Part shown: positions 22,601 to 34,289 of the stretch, in pieces
Numbering within the stretch: the stretch's first letter is position 1
Layout: the number at the start of each line of letters is the position of its first letter
DNA from: Oxyruncus cristatus
Taxonomy: Eukaryota > Chordata > Aves > Passeriformes > Cotingidae
Length of the DNA stretch: 64,000 nt
Direction: 5' to 3'
Assembly: GCA_013399855.1 (NCBI GenBank)
Contig: VXAY01003218.1
Location: 1,210,662-1,274,661, forward strand
Translations under genes and position numbers: made by a program
Notes under the pieces: model-generated
Told to the model about the DNA's origin: nothing
The model's input: only the letters and a program-made list of their open reading frames with translations
Database searches by the model: none

Positions 22601-25527
22601 CTTTGCATCTCCTGGGTCGGTTTAAATGCACACAAATCAAATTCCTCGTGATGTGTAAAGAGCAGATATCTGATGCAGATCCTCAAGTGCTTTTAAGCAC
22701 TCTTCAAGGAGTATGGAAAAGGAGCAGATATTTCATTTAGTTAATGGATTTTGAATGTGGCTTAAAGCATGACAGGAGGAACCCTTTAGGCAGAGAAAGC
22801 CCTGAGATGCCAGTTGGTACATATTTTCCATTCAGTGGTTTGATTTTTGGCATGTGCTGTGGCCTTTGGTTTTAAAGGAGACTCCTGCATCAGAGGAAAT
22901 ATTGAGAACATATGTTCTTCAGTTTGCAGATGGCAGAACAGTTTCTCTGTTGAAAGAGAGTGATGGTGTTACTTGATTGGCTCACCATGCCTTGCTAATC
23001 AACAATTCTGTGAGAAGAAATAAGATGGATTTAATGAAAAGTGCTCTGGGCTGGCTGCTTCCTTTCCTCCAGCCAGGGAGAATGTGCTTTACCCCTCGGT
23101 CACACTGTTGGACATAATGTGCTTTTTATAACTGTTGCCAGTGTTTAGGATTTCCTGTTTGAGGTGTGTTGCTCTCCCGCCTGATTTATGGGACCCTTCA
23201 GTGATGCCTGCAGTGAATTCATGCTGTGCAGTTGTTGGGTGAGTTCTGGGTTCAAGATTTTGCAAAGGGATAGTTTGCAGTGTTACATTTTTAAGTGGCA
23301 TCAGGGTGGTTTAGGTCAGGCATATCCCCTTGTGGTCTGTGGTTAAACTTCGTCTACTGCGTTTTGAAGAACATGTGCAACCTATTCTTTGGTGACTGTG
23401 GATGTGAGCTGAGCTTTTCCCTGCTTTTGCTGGAGGAGAAGCACGATGACTTTGTGTTCCTGAAGCACCTGAATGGCAGCAGGCTATGTCAAATGCGCAA
23501 AGCCATGGCACTGAGGACAGGATTAATCCCATTTCGCTTCGGGCACTCAACTGAAGACCCTCAGCTGAGAGACTGGTGACCCAAATGCTCTTCTGTAAAT
23601 CAAAAAATGAAACTGGCACCTTACCAAGCAATTAATCACCTGGGAATGTCCAAATACTCTTGGGAGATCTCATTTGCTTTCACTGGCTGCAAGGGGAGCA
23701 AAGCTTAGTTCCGTCAAAGCCCTGAATGTGGAAGGTCTGAAGTTAATCAAGAGGCTTTCCAGCATTTTCCTGGGCTGGGCCTGGCTGTCCAAATAATAGT
23801 CCCTGAGGTTTGTTTCATACCCAGGTTTACATCCTGCCAGAGGGTACCAAGTGCTGACCCTTCTGTATCAGCTGAAGGAGCAACACTGGCAGCTCCCAGG
23901 CAGATCCCATGGGACAAGCCCCAAACAGGCAGTGGGATGCACTTTGTTGCTGCTTATTGCAGATGTAAACAGGCTGTGTGTGTTCGTGCAGATATGTTAA
24001 CTTATTGTTCTGAATCCCCTGTGCTCTTTCATCTTCATTTCCCTTGGCACCCTTGGTACTCCACTGTGTGCACTTTTCCAGCTCTGCTCAAGCTGTAGCC
24101 CTTTTCCCAAAGCATTCCTAGCCGCAGATTGGAGCCTGCAGAGCATGACTGGTCAAATATATGCATATTTGGAAATGACAGGTTCCCAGACAGTGAGCCA
24201 GCATGCTGCAAACATCTCATGCAAACAGGGAGACCTGGAAGTGTTGAATTTATTCTCAGTGGTGGCCCTATGTGCAGTCTCATCTGTCCTCTCTGGAACA
24301 GCAGCTTCCTTACCATGTGCTCTTTGTTAGTGTCTGATATAGGTACAGTAAATGAATATGATGCAGCTTTAAAAGCCCATTTCACAGAGCCAAATTCCCA
24401 GTATCAACTTTGTAGGATAAATGACAGCCAGCAGAGCCCGTTCTGCAATGAGATGTAACCAAAGCAAAACACGACCCCAGTTCTCAGCCTGGAAAACCCC
24501 TGCTGAAGTGGGGCGAGTTGGGGGTGGGTGTGCAGCCTGAAATGGGAATGAAGGAATGTGTCGTGCTGCTGCAGGCCCTGCTGATGGTCTGGGCTGTTTG
24601 CTGGGATAGCAGCTCTGGGCTGTGGCTGTGGGTCGCTGCTGGAGCCCTGCCAGCCTGTTTCAATGAGATTCCTGCCCAGGGCTGGGGGGCAGCCGGAAGC
24701 CATTGTGATTTTCATGCCTTGGACACCAGTGTGTTTTCATGAGCTGAAGTGAAGTGTCTCTGGGGATGCTGAATATCACTGAAACATTTCCTGAGTTCTC
24801 TTAAGCTCTACAATGGTATGTCCGAGTCTGTTTTCCAAAGGATGGAGCTTTTTGTTTAGTTAGTGAGGTCTTAGTTAGTTCACTGGAATACTATGCTTTT
24901 GCACTTGGAATTTATTGAGGAACAGAAGAAGAGGAGGGAAGTTGTGCAGGAAAAATGAAGTGCTCTGCCTTAGACATCTAGGAATGCTGTGGTTTCTTTT
25001 ATGTCCCCATATTAATTTATATTTCTGTTTACTAAAGTCCTCCTAAGATTGTGACTTCACTTTGCTTGGTGTCTTGGGTTTCTTTGTTTGTTTTGTTTTG
25101 GTCATGTCTTTCCCTTTTTAAATTTTACATAAGCTGAATCAAAGCACAGGGAATTCATGTGACTTACCCTGAGTCACAGTTCTCTTCTGTTAACCACAAA
25201 ACCACAAATCACTCTTTTTGGTCCCTGAAATGTTTATTCCTTCTTTTTCTTTCTTTCCTAGTCTATTGGACTCCCACATCTTTTTATCTTCTTTGCCTCT
25301 GCATTCAACCCATCCCTCCCTCGAAATTTCCATTGACCCTTTTCCCTCAGAGGTTCGGTGTCCCTTCTCAGCGCTCCTCTCCTGTATCTCAAGATTCTTG
25401 GCAGCCTGGAGTACCTTCTGCATATGCAGCCTGGATCCTGGTGGTGAGGTGTGCTGGTGCTAAAGGCACTGTGTATTCTTGCTCTGAAAGAAGTGCTGTG
25501 CTAGCCACAAAAAGGTTTGTGCGGGAG

Positions 25528-25960
25528 AACATGGAATGGTTTGCGTTGGAAGGGGCCTTAAAGACCGTCTTGTTCCAACTCCCTGCCGTGGGCAGGGACG
25601 CCTTCCACTAGCCCAGGTTGCACCAAGCCCCCCTTGTCCTGTCCCTCCATCCCTTGTCCCCAGTCCCTCTCCAGCTCTCCTGGAGCCCCTTTAGGCCCTG
25701 CAAGGGGCTCTCAGGTCTCCCTGGAGCCTTCTCTTCTCCAGATAAACACTCCCCAGCTCTCCCAGCCTGGCTCCAGAGCAGAGGGGCTGCAGCCCTGGGA
25801 GCAGCTCCGGGGCCTCCTCTGGCCTTGCTCCAGCAGCTCCACGTCCTTCCTATGCTGAGGACCCCAGGGCTGGAGGCAGCTCTGCAGGAGGGGTCTTGTG
25901 AGAGCAGAGCAGAGGGGTAGAATCCCTTCCCTCAGCCTGCGGGGTGATGTTTGCTGGCCT
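25528..25960 (-). mobile_element. CR1 fragment, about 430 bp, antisense
   Basis: It starts GGAATGGTTTGCGTTGGAAG and continues through CCCCAGTCCCTCTCCAGCTC and GGAGCCTTCTCTTCTCCAG to upstream CR1 text. About 150 bp present in other copies seems missing after GGTTGCACCAAGCCCC, so it carries an internal deletion. Confidence 0.9.
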
Positions 25961-28819
25961 GAAGGAGGACACACTTCATTCACACCTCACATCTGGTCAC
26001 GCAGGGGAGGGCTTTTGTAGAGTTTGTTCTGGGTCGGAATTGCATTGACTGACCCTGATATTTTGTTCTCTGAAATTCTGCTGAATTTGTTGACATACAT
26101 TTTCTTAAAGTTGCAGCTGTAGTGGACAGTATATTACTTCTCTGCACTGCAAGCTGCTTCCCTCTTCTTTAAAGTTGTGGCCTTTGATGCCCAGCCACGA
26201 GGGGCCTTCGCAATTCCAGGTTCATTCCCACCTGGTCCAGATTAGCAGAGGCTGCTGAAACTCTTGGTTAGGGTGTGCATGAAGCCCTGGGCTGCCGAGC
26301 GGAGGAGGTGACAGCTTGGGATGGCCCTGGAGAGCAAGGCTGGCAGTGGGGTCAGCTGGCAGAGCTGCAGCAGGAGGGGAATGGGTGTCCCTGATGCTAA
26401 TGACCTGGAAGGACTGAGTTACATGGGATCTGTGGGGGAATCTGGACAGTCTCTATGAATGCTGATGGTGGGGGAAAAATGTGCTGCTTTGTGTGTTACG
26501 CTTTGTTCTAAATATTCGTGCTGTGGCTCATGCTTAGCATGTGAAAGGTGGGGATCATGTCCCTGCTGTCAACAGTCCCCACCCTTGAAAGTTGAACTGA
26601 ATGTCATTCTGTCACCTAAAGTGAGCCACGGTATAGGGAGATGAAAAGAAAGTGGGTTGGCCAGATGGCATTTTAAAGAATGTGGCACTTTTACCATATC
26701 TGTCAAATCTTTCAGTGTCCTGGAGGTTTGGCACAGCCACCTACAGTGATACCTGCCCCTGGCTGGGATTTGTTTTAGAGGGAAGGCACAGAAATACTCC
26801 TGGTGTTAGAGGTGTATGGAAGGTTGTGGAGATGGAGCTTTTGCTTAGCAAGTGGTAAGAGAGTCTGAATTTTCCTTTGTGGAAAGGACAGGAGGGAACA
26901 ACTGGAGAGATGCTGTTCCATCCCTGCTTCGTGGGGATGAGTCTTGGTTCATCTCAAACCGTGCTCTTCACAAAACAAGAAGAGCCCTGCATAAGTGAAC
27001 CATGTTTTGAACTGACTCTTTAATTTGTATAAATCTTGTTCGGAGGTAGATTTGTAGTACATAAAACCTTTCAAACTGTGGAGAATTTTGGCTGTGAATA
27101 TTTATGGGATGACTCAAGCCCATCTCACCTTTTGTGTTGTAGTTACATGAAGTTAAACAGTTTCTCAGTTACTTGCAATGAAATGTCCCGTTGTGTGGGT
27201 AAAAAAGCCTTTTTCCCCACTTTGATATTCTGTCTCATTGAACAGGTTTTGGTCTTGGTTAACATGAAGTAAATCCAGAGTAATTCCATTACAGTCAGTG
27301 ATGTTTGGATTTACACCAGTATGACTGAGCTCAGAGTCTGGCTTTGGTTGTCTGCCTTCTTAATTTGCTAAATATTACATCTTTCCCAAATATCCTTTCT
27401 CATCTTGTCTTCAGACCTTGCTGGCTCCTCCTATTTTCCCAAATTCCAAGAGTAACAACATAGGTGAAGTTTACTTGATGAAAGATTGTTTAAGCAGGGT
27501 CTGGTTTTTATTAGCTCAGCTGGTTTTCATTTTCCCAGCCCTGTTTGAAGTCTCCCCGTGCTCAGGCCGGGCTCTGGATCCATCCTGCTTTTCCTACTCG
27601 ACAATTTTGTCCATTAGGAGTGCGCTGGTTTAAATTACAGGGCGCTCCCCGGCATTATCCCGCAGTAAGAACTGTGTGCCTCGCTGAGATTTCAAAGCAC
27701 TTTTCAACTCCAAAGATCAGAAAAAGGGAAATAATTGTGCCTTAGGGCATTCCTGCTAATCAGCAACACGACTTGTTTGGAAGGACTTGGTAAATGGGAG
27801 ATGTGACTTCGGAGAATGCGACGAATTAAATTGTTCCTGGTTGTGTTGATATTTCCTTTGTAGAAATGTGCTCTGAACTTTCTCACAGAGTATTTTAATT
27901 TACCGTGTGTGAGAGTCATCTGGGATTTCCTCTGTTGGTTACACTGGGTTTCATGTTGGATGGTTTTGTCTGTGTTTGTGTAGTTTAGCTGGGACACTGC
28001 GGGCTTGGGCCTCAGAATCATGCCAGAAATGAATCCATCACGTCTGTATTACTGTCTTTACGTTTGGATTGCTGCTGGTGCAGTATCTCTGCACTCATAT
28101 GATGATAAATAATGCTGCCCAGGATATCCAGCTCTTGCTCTAGGGATAAAGAAGGGATGCGGAATGGGAAACACCACCTCCTTCACAGTCTGGGGACCTC
28201 AGGCCCAAAGTACTTGAGCAAAACACTTCAGAATGTTTTTATGTATATTCTGTTGATTTAAATACCATTTTCACATATGCTTCAGTGTTTTCCTGAGAGA
28301 GGCCTGAAGATTTGCCTCTAGCTGCAAAGAGAATCTGTAGAACTAGTGATTTAAACCTGAGTGCTCCTGTCTTAATCGTTGGGATGCTGTTTGGCACTGC
28401 AGACACCTGAACAGGAGCTGCAAGAAGGGCTGGATCACTGTTCATGGCTGTGCCTAAATGTCTCCTGAATTCCATGGAATGATGGCCTTCACCATGGCCA
28501 TTCCAGAGGGCAGTTGGTATAAACAGACGGTGTTCAAAGAGTTAGTGATGCCCTCACAGTCTTTGTTTGATGGCATAAGTGTTCAAGAAGTCTACCCCCA
28601 CTCAATGTCTGCAGGAATTTCATGTTGGTTTGTGGATGTCTTTAAGAACAGTGTGTTTTGTTGTGGTTCTGTGCAGAGGTGGGAGTGAAATGGGCAGTGG
28701 AAGGCTCAGTGTTGAGTGACTGGTTGGACTCCTAAGTCTTGCTGCCTGTGAAGGATATCGGGCATGGGATTGGCACTGGAGGGTGGCCCAGAGTCAAGGG
28801 GCAGCACTGAGCACACAGC

Positions 28820-29230
28820 AGGACACAGACGGGATCCAGGCTGGGAGGGCAGGGGTGCAGACAGGCTGAGAGCTGGGGGGGTTCCCCTGGAGAGGAGAAG
28901 GCTCTGGGGAGACCTGAGAGCCCCTTCCAGAGGCTAAAGGGGCTCCAGGAGAGCTGTAGAGGGACTGGGGACAAGAGAATGGAGTGTCACACTGCCTCAG
29001 GGCATGGTTAGGTGGGATATTGGGAAGGAATCCTTCCCTGGGAGGGTGGGGAGGCCCTGGCACAGGTTGCCCAGAGAAGCTGGCTGCCCCTGGATCCCTG
29101 GAAGTGTCCAAGGCCAGGTTGGACAGGGCTTGAAGCAGCCTGGGCTAGTGGAAGGTGTCCCTGCCCATGGCAGGGGGTGGGATGAGATGGGCTTTAAGGT
29201 CCCTTCCCACCCAAAGCATTCCAGGATTCC
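28820..29230 (+). mobile_element. CR1 fragment, about 410 bp, sense
   Basis: Blocks in order are CCTGGAGAGGAGAAGGCTCT, GGCTCCAGGAGAGCTGTAGA, GGAAGGAATCCTTCCCTGGG and TTTAAGGTCCCTTCCCACCC, ending CCAGGATTCC. The 5' border is approximate. Confidence 0.9.
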
Positions 29231-30832
29231 ACGGTGCTCAGTGGTGGCACCCTCAGTTCCTACCCTTGGCTGCAGCAGCTCAGGAATTCACACCACCTTC
29301 TCCCTTGAGTTGACTCGCGAGGGGAGTGGCTGCCACTGAAAATATCCCAGTGGGAGCTATCAGGGTGTGTTTGAAAGCACCTGTGTGTTCAGTGGGAGTT
29401 TTCTCAGGGTCTGCCTTGTGTCTGGAAGAAAATATGCTCTTGATTGACCTGCACAAACTGTACTAGTCAGGTGGTAGCATTGATTTTTTGAGCTTGATGG
29501 CTTTATGGTCACAGAACCAAATTCCCCAGAGAAGAAATCTTCGTGCTCTGTGTTGTATAAACAGGCTGAACCGTTTAGTGAAAACAGTCATCATGGTAAA
29601 TGCTTCCCTTTTTAAACTGTAATAAGTCTTGAAGAGTAACTTTGGTAATTATTTAGCATTGATTATTTTATTTCCATGTGAGAGTTCCATGTTTTTCCAG
29701 TAGTCAGCTGAGTACTTTCCAGTCTGGTTGGACTAGACCAGACATAAGGTGAAATTGGGAAATACAGGGTTCACACAAATCAGTTAGTCTAAATTCATTT
29801 TTGTCTAAACCTAAACAGTGGCATTATTTCAAACAAGTATTACAAGATGAGCAAACAGAAAACAAGGTCTTGCATAATGTATTCCTGTAACTGATTTAAG
29901 TTGTCCTCATGTGAAAGGAAAAGACTATTTTGTTTAAGGTAAAAAAGTTGATGTTCTCATCCTCTTTCCCTCCTCTCCCTCCTCACATCTGCTTTTTGAA
30001 TTAGTTTGGAACACGCTTGCAGTTTTACACTACTAAAACTCAGTGGAATTTTATAGCCCACAGATAGTATTTAATGTTTCCCTCTCTTCCACAGCTTCCT
30101 AAAAACTACCGGACACTCAAAGCTGCATCGAGTGGAAATATTCTCGTGGTTTTTTTTCCTTTCCCTTCTCCCAGAGCCATGACACAGCTTTCCCGTGGGC
30201 AGCGAGCTCCCGTGGCACTCAGGCACATTCGGGATGTGCCATGTCCCGGTCAGTGCCGGGCAGGCCGCCCGTGCAGAGGGTGATAGGGGTCTGCACCGCT
30301 GGGCTTTGGGCTGGGCAGGCACTGTGGGCAAAGCCAGGGGATTAGCAGCTCCCCAGCTAAGCTCTCCTGCATCTTGCTGTGATGGGCTGCCTGGAGTCAC
30401 TGCTTGTGGAGAGGAGCCGGCAAAAGGCAGGGTGTCTGGAAGGGAGCTGCCAGTGGAGAGGGAGCAAGTGCCACTTGTGGGACTCATCGGTGACATCAGG
30501 GCACTGCTGCGGGCCTAGGGCCGGGCCAGGCCCTGTAACACACGGGTATGTGTTCTGGGTGTGTGAGCTGGGCTTCACATCAGCTTCTTGTAAAACCCTT
30601 CTGGAGGCTTAACTCTGCATTTGTCCTGAGCCAAACCTGCAGGGAGGGAAGGCATTGCACCGTAGGACTGCTGGTGGTCAGCAAAGGTTCCTGCCCTGCC
30701 AGCTCACAGGTGCGAAGGCGCCACAGCTACAGCTGAGACCTGGCTGTTTTTTCCTGTGGAGCCCAAAGCATGGACAGTCTATTCACCTTTAATCCATGCA
30801 ATCTATTAAATCCTTCCAGCAACCTCATGCAG

Positions 30833-30998
30833 TCACAGACTCATAGAATTCCACAATTTGGGGGTGGAAGGACTTGAAAGATCTCCTACCAACACCCTGC
30901 CATGGGCAGGGACACCTTCCACTAGCCCAGGTTGCTCCAAGCCCCGTCCAACCTGGTCCAACTTCCAGGGATGGGGCAGCCACAGCTTCTCTGGGCAA
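30833..30998 (-). mobile_element. CR1 fragment, antisense
   Basis: It begins with CAGACTCATAGAATTCC, includes ACACCTTCCACTAGCCCAGG and stops after CCACAGCTTCTCTGGGCAA. Confidence 0.9.
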
Positions 30999-31322
30999 GT
31001 CCTTCAGCTTAGTCAGGCAGTATCATCTACTTCAGAAACTTCTCATACCTTGGGGGGTTTAGGCAGAGTCTCAAGGAGGATGAAGTAAGTCCCTGCTGAG
31101 CTTTCAGGATGCTGATCCCGCATGGAGCCAGGTCACACTGAGACAGTGACATGCTCTGTGTACTTGGCTGAGCTGCTGGTGGTGAATCCCCAGAGCTGCT
31201 ATTTCAGAGCTGCCAAAGCCACCTGAAAGGGGTGCTTTCCACACAAATGCACAACTGTCTTCCAGTGTGGATCTCTTCTAGTTGTTTCTCAGTTGATATT
31301 TAAAACTCTGTTGTTATATAGG

Positions 31323-31575
31323 CCTGGAAGAAACAGCCTCGAGTTGTGCCAGAAGAGGTTTAGATTGGGTATTAGGAAAATTTCTTCACTCAGAGGGTTG
31401 TCAAGCACTGGAACAGGCTGTCCAGGGAAATGTCACCGTCCCTGGAGAGATTTAACACCCGTGTGGATGTGGCACTTGGGGCCATGGTCTAGTGGTGAGC
31501 TTCACACTGCTGGGGGAGTGGTTGGACTCAATGATCTTGAAGGTCTTTTCCAACCTAAATAATTCCGTGATTCTG
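31323..31575 (+). mobile_element. CR1 fragment, 'GATGATCTT' class, sense
   Basis: It contains GGTTTAGATTGGGTATTAGG, GTGGTTGGACTCAATGATCT and CTTTTCCAACCTAAATAATT, ending GTGATTCT. A tRNA-like phrase (CATGGTCTAGTGGTGAGC) belongs to this CR1 class and is not a tRNA gene. Confidence 0.88.
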
Positions 31576-32550
31576 GGTGTTTTGCTCTCTGTCTGAGATC
31601 TCAATGTTGCACAACAAATAACTGTGGGCTGAAGTGATGCTTAGACCTGACCTGGGGGTTGTTTATGTACCCCAGAGCTTACACGAGTGAGTGAATGTGC
31701 AGATGCTCTTTCCAGTGATAAGTAAGCACGTCTGTCCTGCAGCCAGACTTGAGCAGCACAGAGTCAGAGACTTCATTTAACAAAAGCTCGTTCTCAGAGA
31801 CTGATTGTGTGACTACTGTGGGGACAAGTTCTGGTTTTCCATTCTCCTGCCAGGTTAGCAGATGGAGTGAGTGCGGTGCTGCAGAGGCGAGAGAGGAACA
31901 TCTTGTGACTTGTCGTGTGGTTGCAAAGGGCTCCCAGCAGCCACCCTGGAGGGCTGCAGCCTCCCTCCGTGAGGGGAGCTGAGCTGGGAAGGACCAGAGG
32001 CGAGGCATTCCCAGTGTTTTGGCTCCTGGAAAGGAAGGAGACACATCAGACTGTTGTCACTACCAAGCTATTGTGGCAGCTCCGCAGACTCCTCAGCCTG
32101 GCGCGTGACTCCCTCCCTCACCCGCCTTGTGGGGAGCCTTCAAGTTTCTCAGCCTTGGGTCCCCAGAGTCCTGAAAGAAGTTCATCCCTTACTTGAATGA
32201 TTTCTGCTGCTTAAAAATGTTTTTCTTGGTGCCTTTTAGAAAATGACACAATTACAAATGATACAGGCAAAAGGGAAGGGATGGGAGAGAGCTGCTTCCA
32301 GCTGACTTGCCAGTTACCAAAGTAAACAGTGCTCCAATGAAGCTTTTGAGAGGCTTATCTGGACATGAAAAACTTGCTATATCTTTCCTTTTAAACTGGC
32401 ATTTAAAGCCAAGCCACATATTTTTAAAAATAGAACAGAAATGTTTCAGCATCCTTTTCTGCCCGGGTTGGCTCTGTCAGAGAAGCTATTTTGCAGTCTT
32501 GTTTTCTGCAGCTTTTTCCCGGCACCATCCTGTCAGTAGAGTCCTGCAAC

Positions 32551-32615
32551 AGCCCAGCTTGGAAAGGGCCTCAAGAAATCATCTGGTCCCACCTCTCAAA
32601 CAGAGCCTCACCAGG
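32551..32615 (-). mobile_element. short degraded CR1-like fragment, antisense
   Basis: The phrase AGCTTGGAAAGGGCCTCAAG followed by AAATCATCTGGTCCCACC resembles a reversed CR1 3' end. It is short and diverged. Confidence 0.5.
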
Positions 32616-33859
32616 AGTAAGAAGTGTGTCTGTTAGGTAGAAATAGAAAATGAACTATTTACAGTCTTCACTGTCAAAAGTAATAATAGATCTTTGAAAG
32701 GACCAGAAAGTTCACCCTAATTTGGTACACCAGTAACTGCCCTTCTTTGAACATCTTTAAATAGATGCTTTAACTTCAACTAATCGATGCCTCTTTATTC
32801 ACAGTGGTATTTGAGCCATCACTGGACCCTTGTTAGAGCCCTGGGGATAATATTCCCAACTGGATATTGTCAGAGTGAATAACTGGTGTATACTGACAGT
32901 GTTATCTGCTGTGACATTCCATATTCTGTCAGCTGCACTTGGATTAGTTGTGGGAAGTGGAGCTTTAGCTGGAATGATGCATGGAGATTTGAATTTACAG
33001 TTGTAATGCCTGAAAGGTTTGGGTTTCTAATGGTTTTACACTGGTAATCCTTTAGCAATTTGTTTTATAGGGGAATAATTGGAGGGGAACTGGGCCCTGT
33101 CCTAATTGAAATCAATAAAACCTCTGTCATTGACTTGAAAAGAAAGCAGATGCATTTTTAGTAGTAAAAAGGAAAAAAAGAGTATTTTAGGTACAGAGTA
33201 ACCTCATGCAGAATGTCTGAGTTCTGTACTGAACATGACTCTTCTTTCTCCCAGCAGCAGGCCTCAGATTGCCTGAGTTTTGTTACATTTGCAGCTCTCC
33301 ATTCTCACCGGATGGCAGTGGATAAATCCTAAAGCCTTTTGACATGGTGATGTTCATGCACATGGATGTACAGTTGTGCACACACACATACGGGGTCATA
33401 TCCTAGAATGTTGCTTTTATTCTCCTAGAATTTTCTAAAAGAAACCTTTTTTCTTTCCTTCTTTGTGTTTTATTCAGAGATCAGTGGCTTGGTATGAAAA
33501 CTGGGGAGAATCTATTTAGTAGTGTTTGAATTATGTAAGTGTAGGTAGGTCTGTGGTTAGTGTCTCACTTTTTCCTTTGTTTAGGGCTAAGTGACTAATT
33601 CTGTGGTTTGTTGATAATTTTCTGAGCAAAATTTAATTAAATAACTTTTCAAGGATTGTATCTGGCATCTGGAGGCTTTTTAGCTCATTCTTTACTTTTT
33701 TGTGTTTCTCTTACCCTCTGTGAGGAAAAAAACCTAAAACTTACCACACTGTGCGTGAGTTTTGTCCCAGGTTATGGAGCTCCCTCTTGTCAAAGGAGCC
33801 TCCACAGTCCTGTTCAAACATGATAAACCATGTTGTGTCTGTGATTTAGGTGGAGGGCC

Positions 33860-34289
33860 ACTGAGATGCTCAGAGGGCTGGGACAGCTCTGCTGGGAGGA
33901 AAGGGGGGAGAGTTGGGATTGTTCAGCCTGGAGAGGAGAAGCTTTGGGGTGACCTCACTGTGGCCTTACAGGGCCTGAAGGGGCTCTAAGAAACGTGGAG
34001 AGAGACTATTGACAAGGGAGGGAGGGACAGGACACAGGGAATGGCTTCCCACTGCCAGAGGGCAGGGAGAGATGGGAGATTGGGAAGGAATCCTTCCCTG
34101 GGAGGGGGGGGAGGCCCTGGCACAGGTTGCCCAGAGAGGGTCTGGCTGTCCCTGGATCCCTGGAGCTGTTCAAGGCCAGGTTGGACGGGGCTTAGAGCAA
34201 CCTGGGCTAGTGGAAGGGGTCCCTGCCCAACGTGGGACAGGATGATCTTTAATGTCCCTTCCCACCCAAGCCTGTGATCCTGTGATGAT
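33860..34289 (+). mobile_element. CR1 fragment, about 430 bp, sense
   Basis: It reads from upstream CR1 text (TTCAGCCTGGAGAGGAGAAG) through GGAAGGAATCCTTCCCTGGG to AATGTCCCTTCCCACCCAAG and the tail GTGATCCTGTGATGA. The usual 'CATGGCAGGGGG' block is shortened. Confidence 0.92.

Noticed and set aside
31481..31500. tRNA-like phrase CATGGTCTAGTGGTGAGC
   Set aside because: It lies inside a CR1 fragment whose class normally contains this text. No matching B box or cloverleaf follows.
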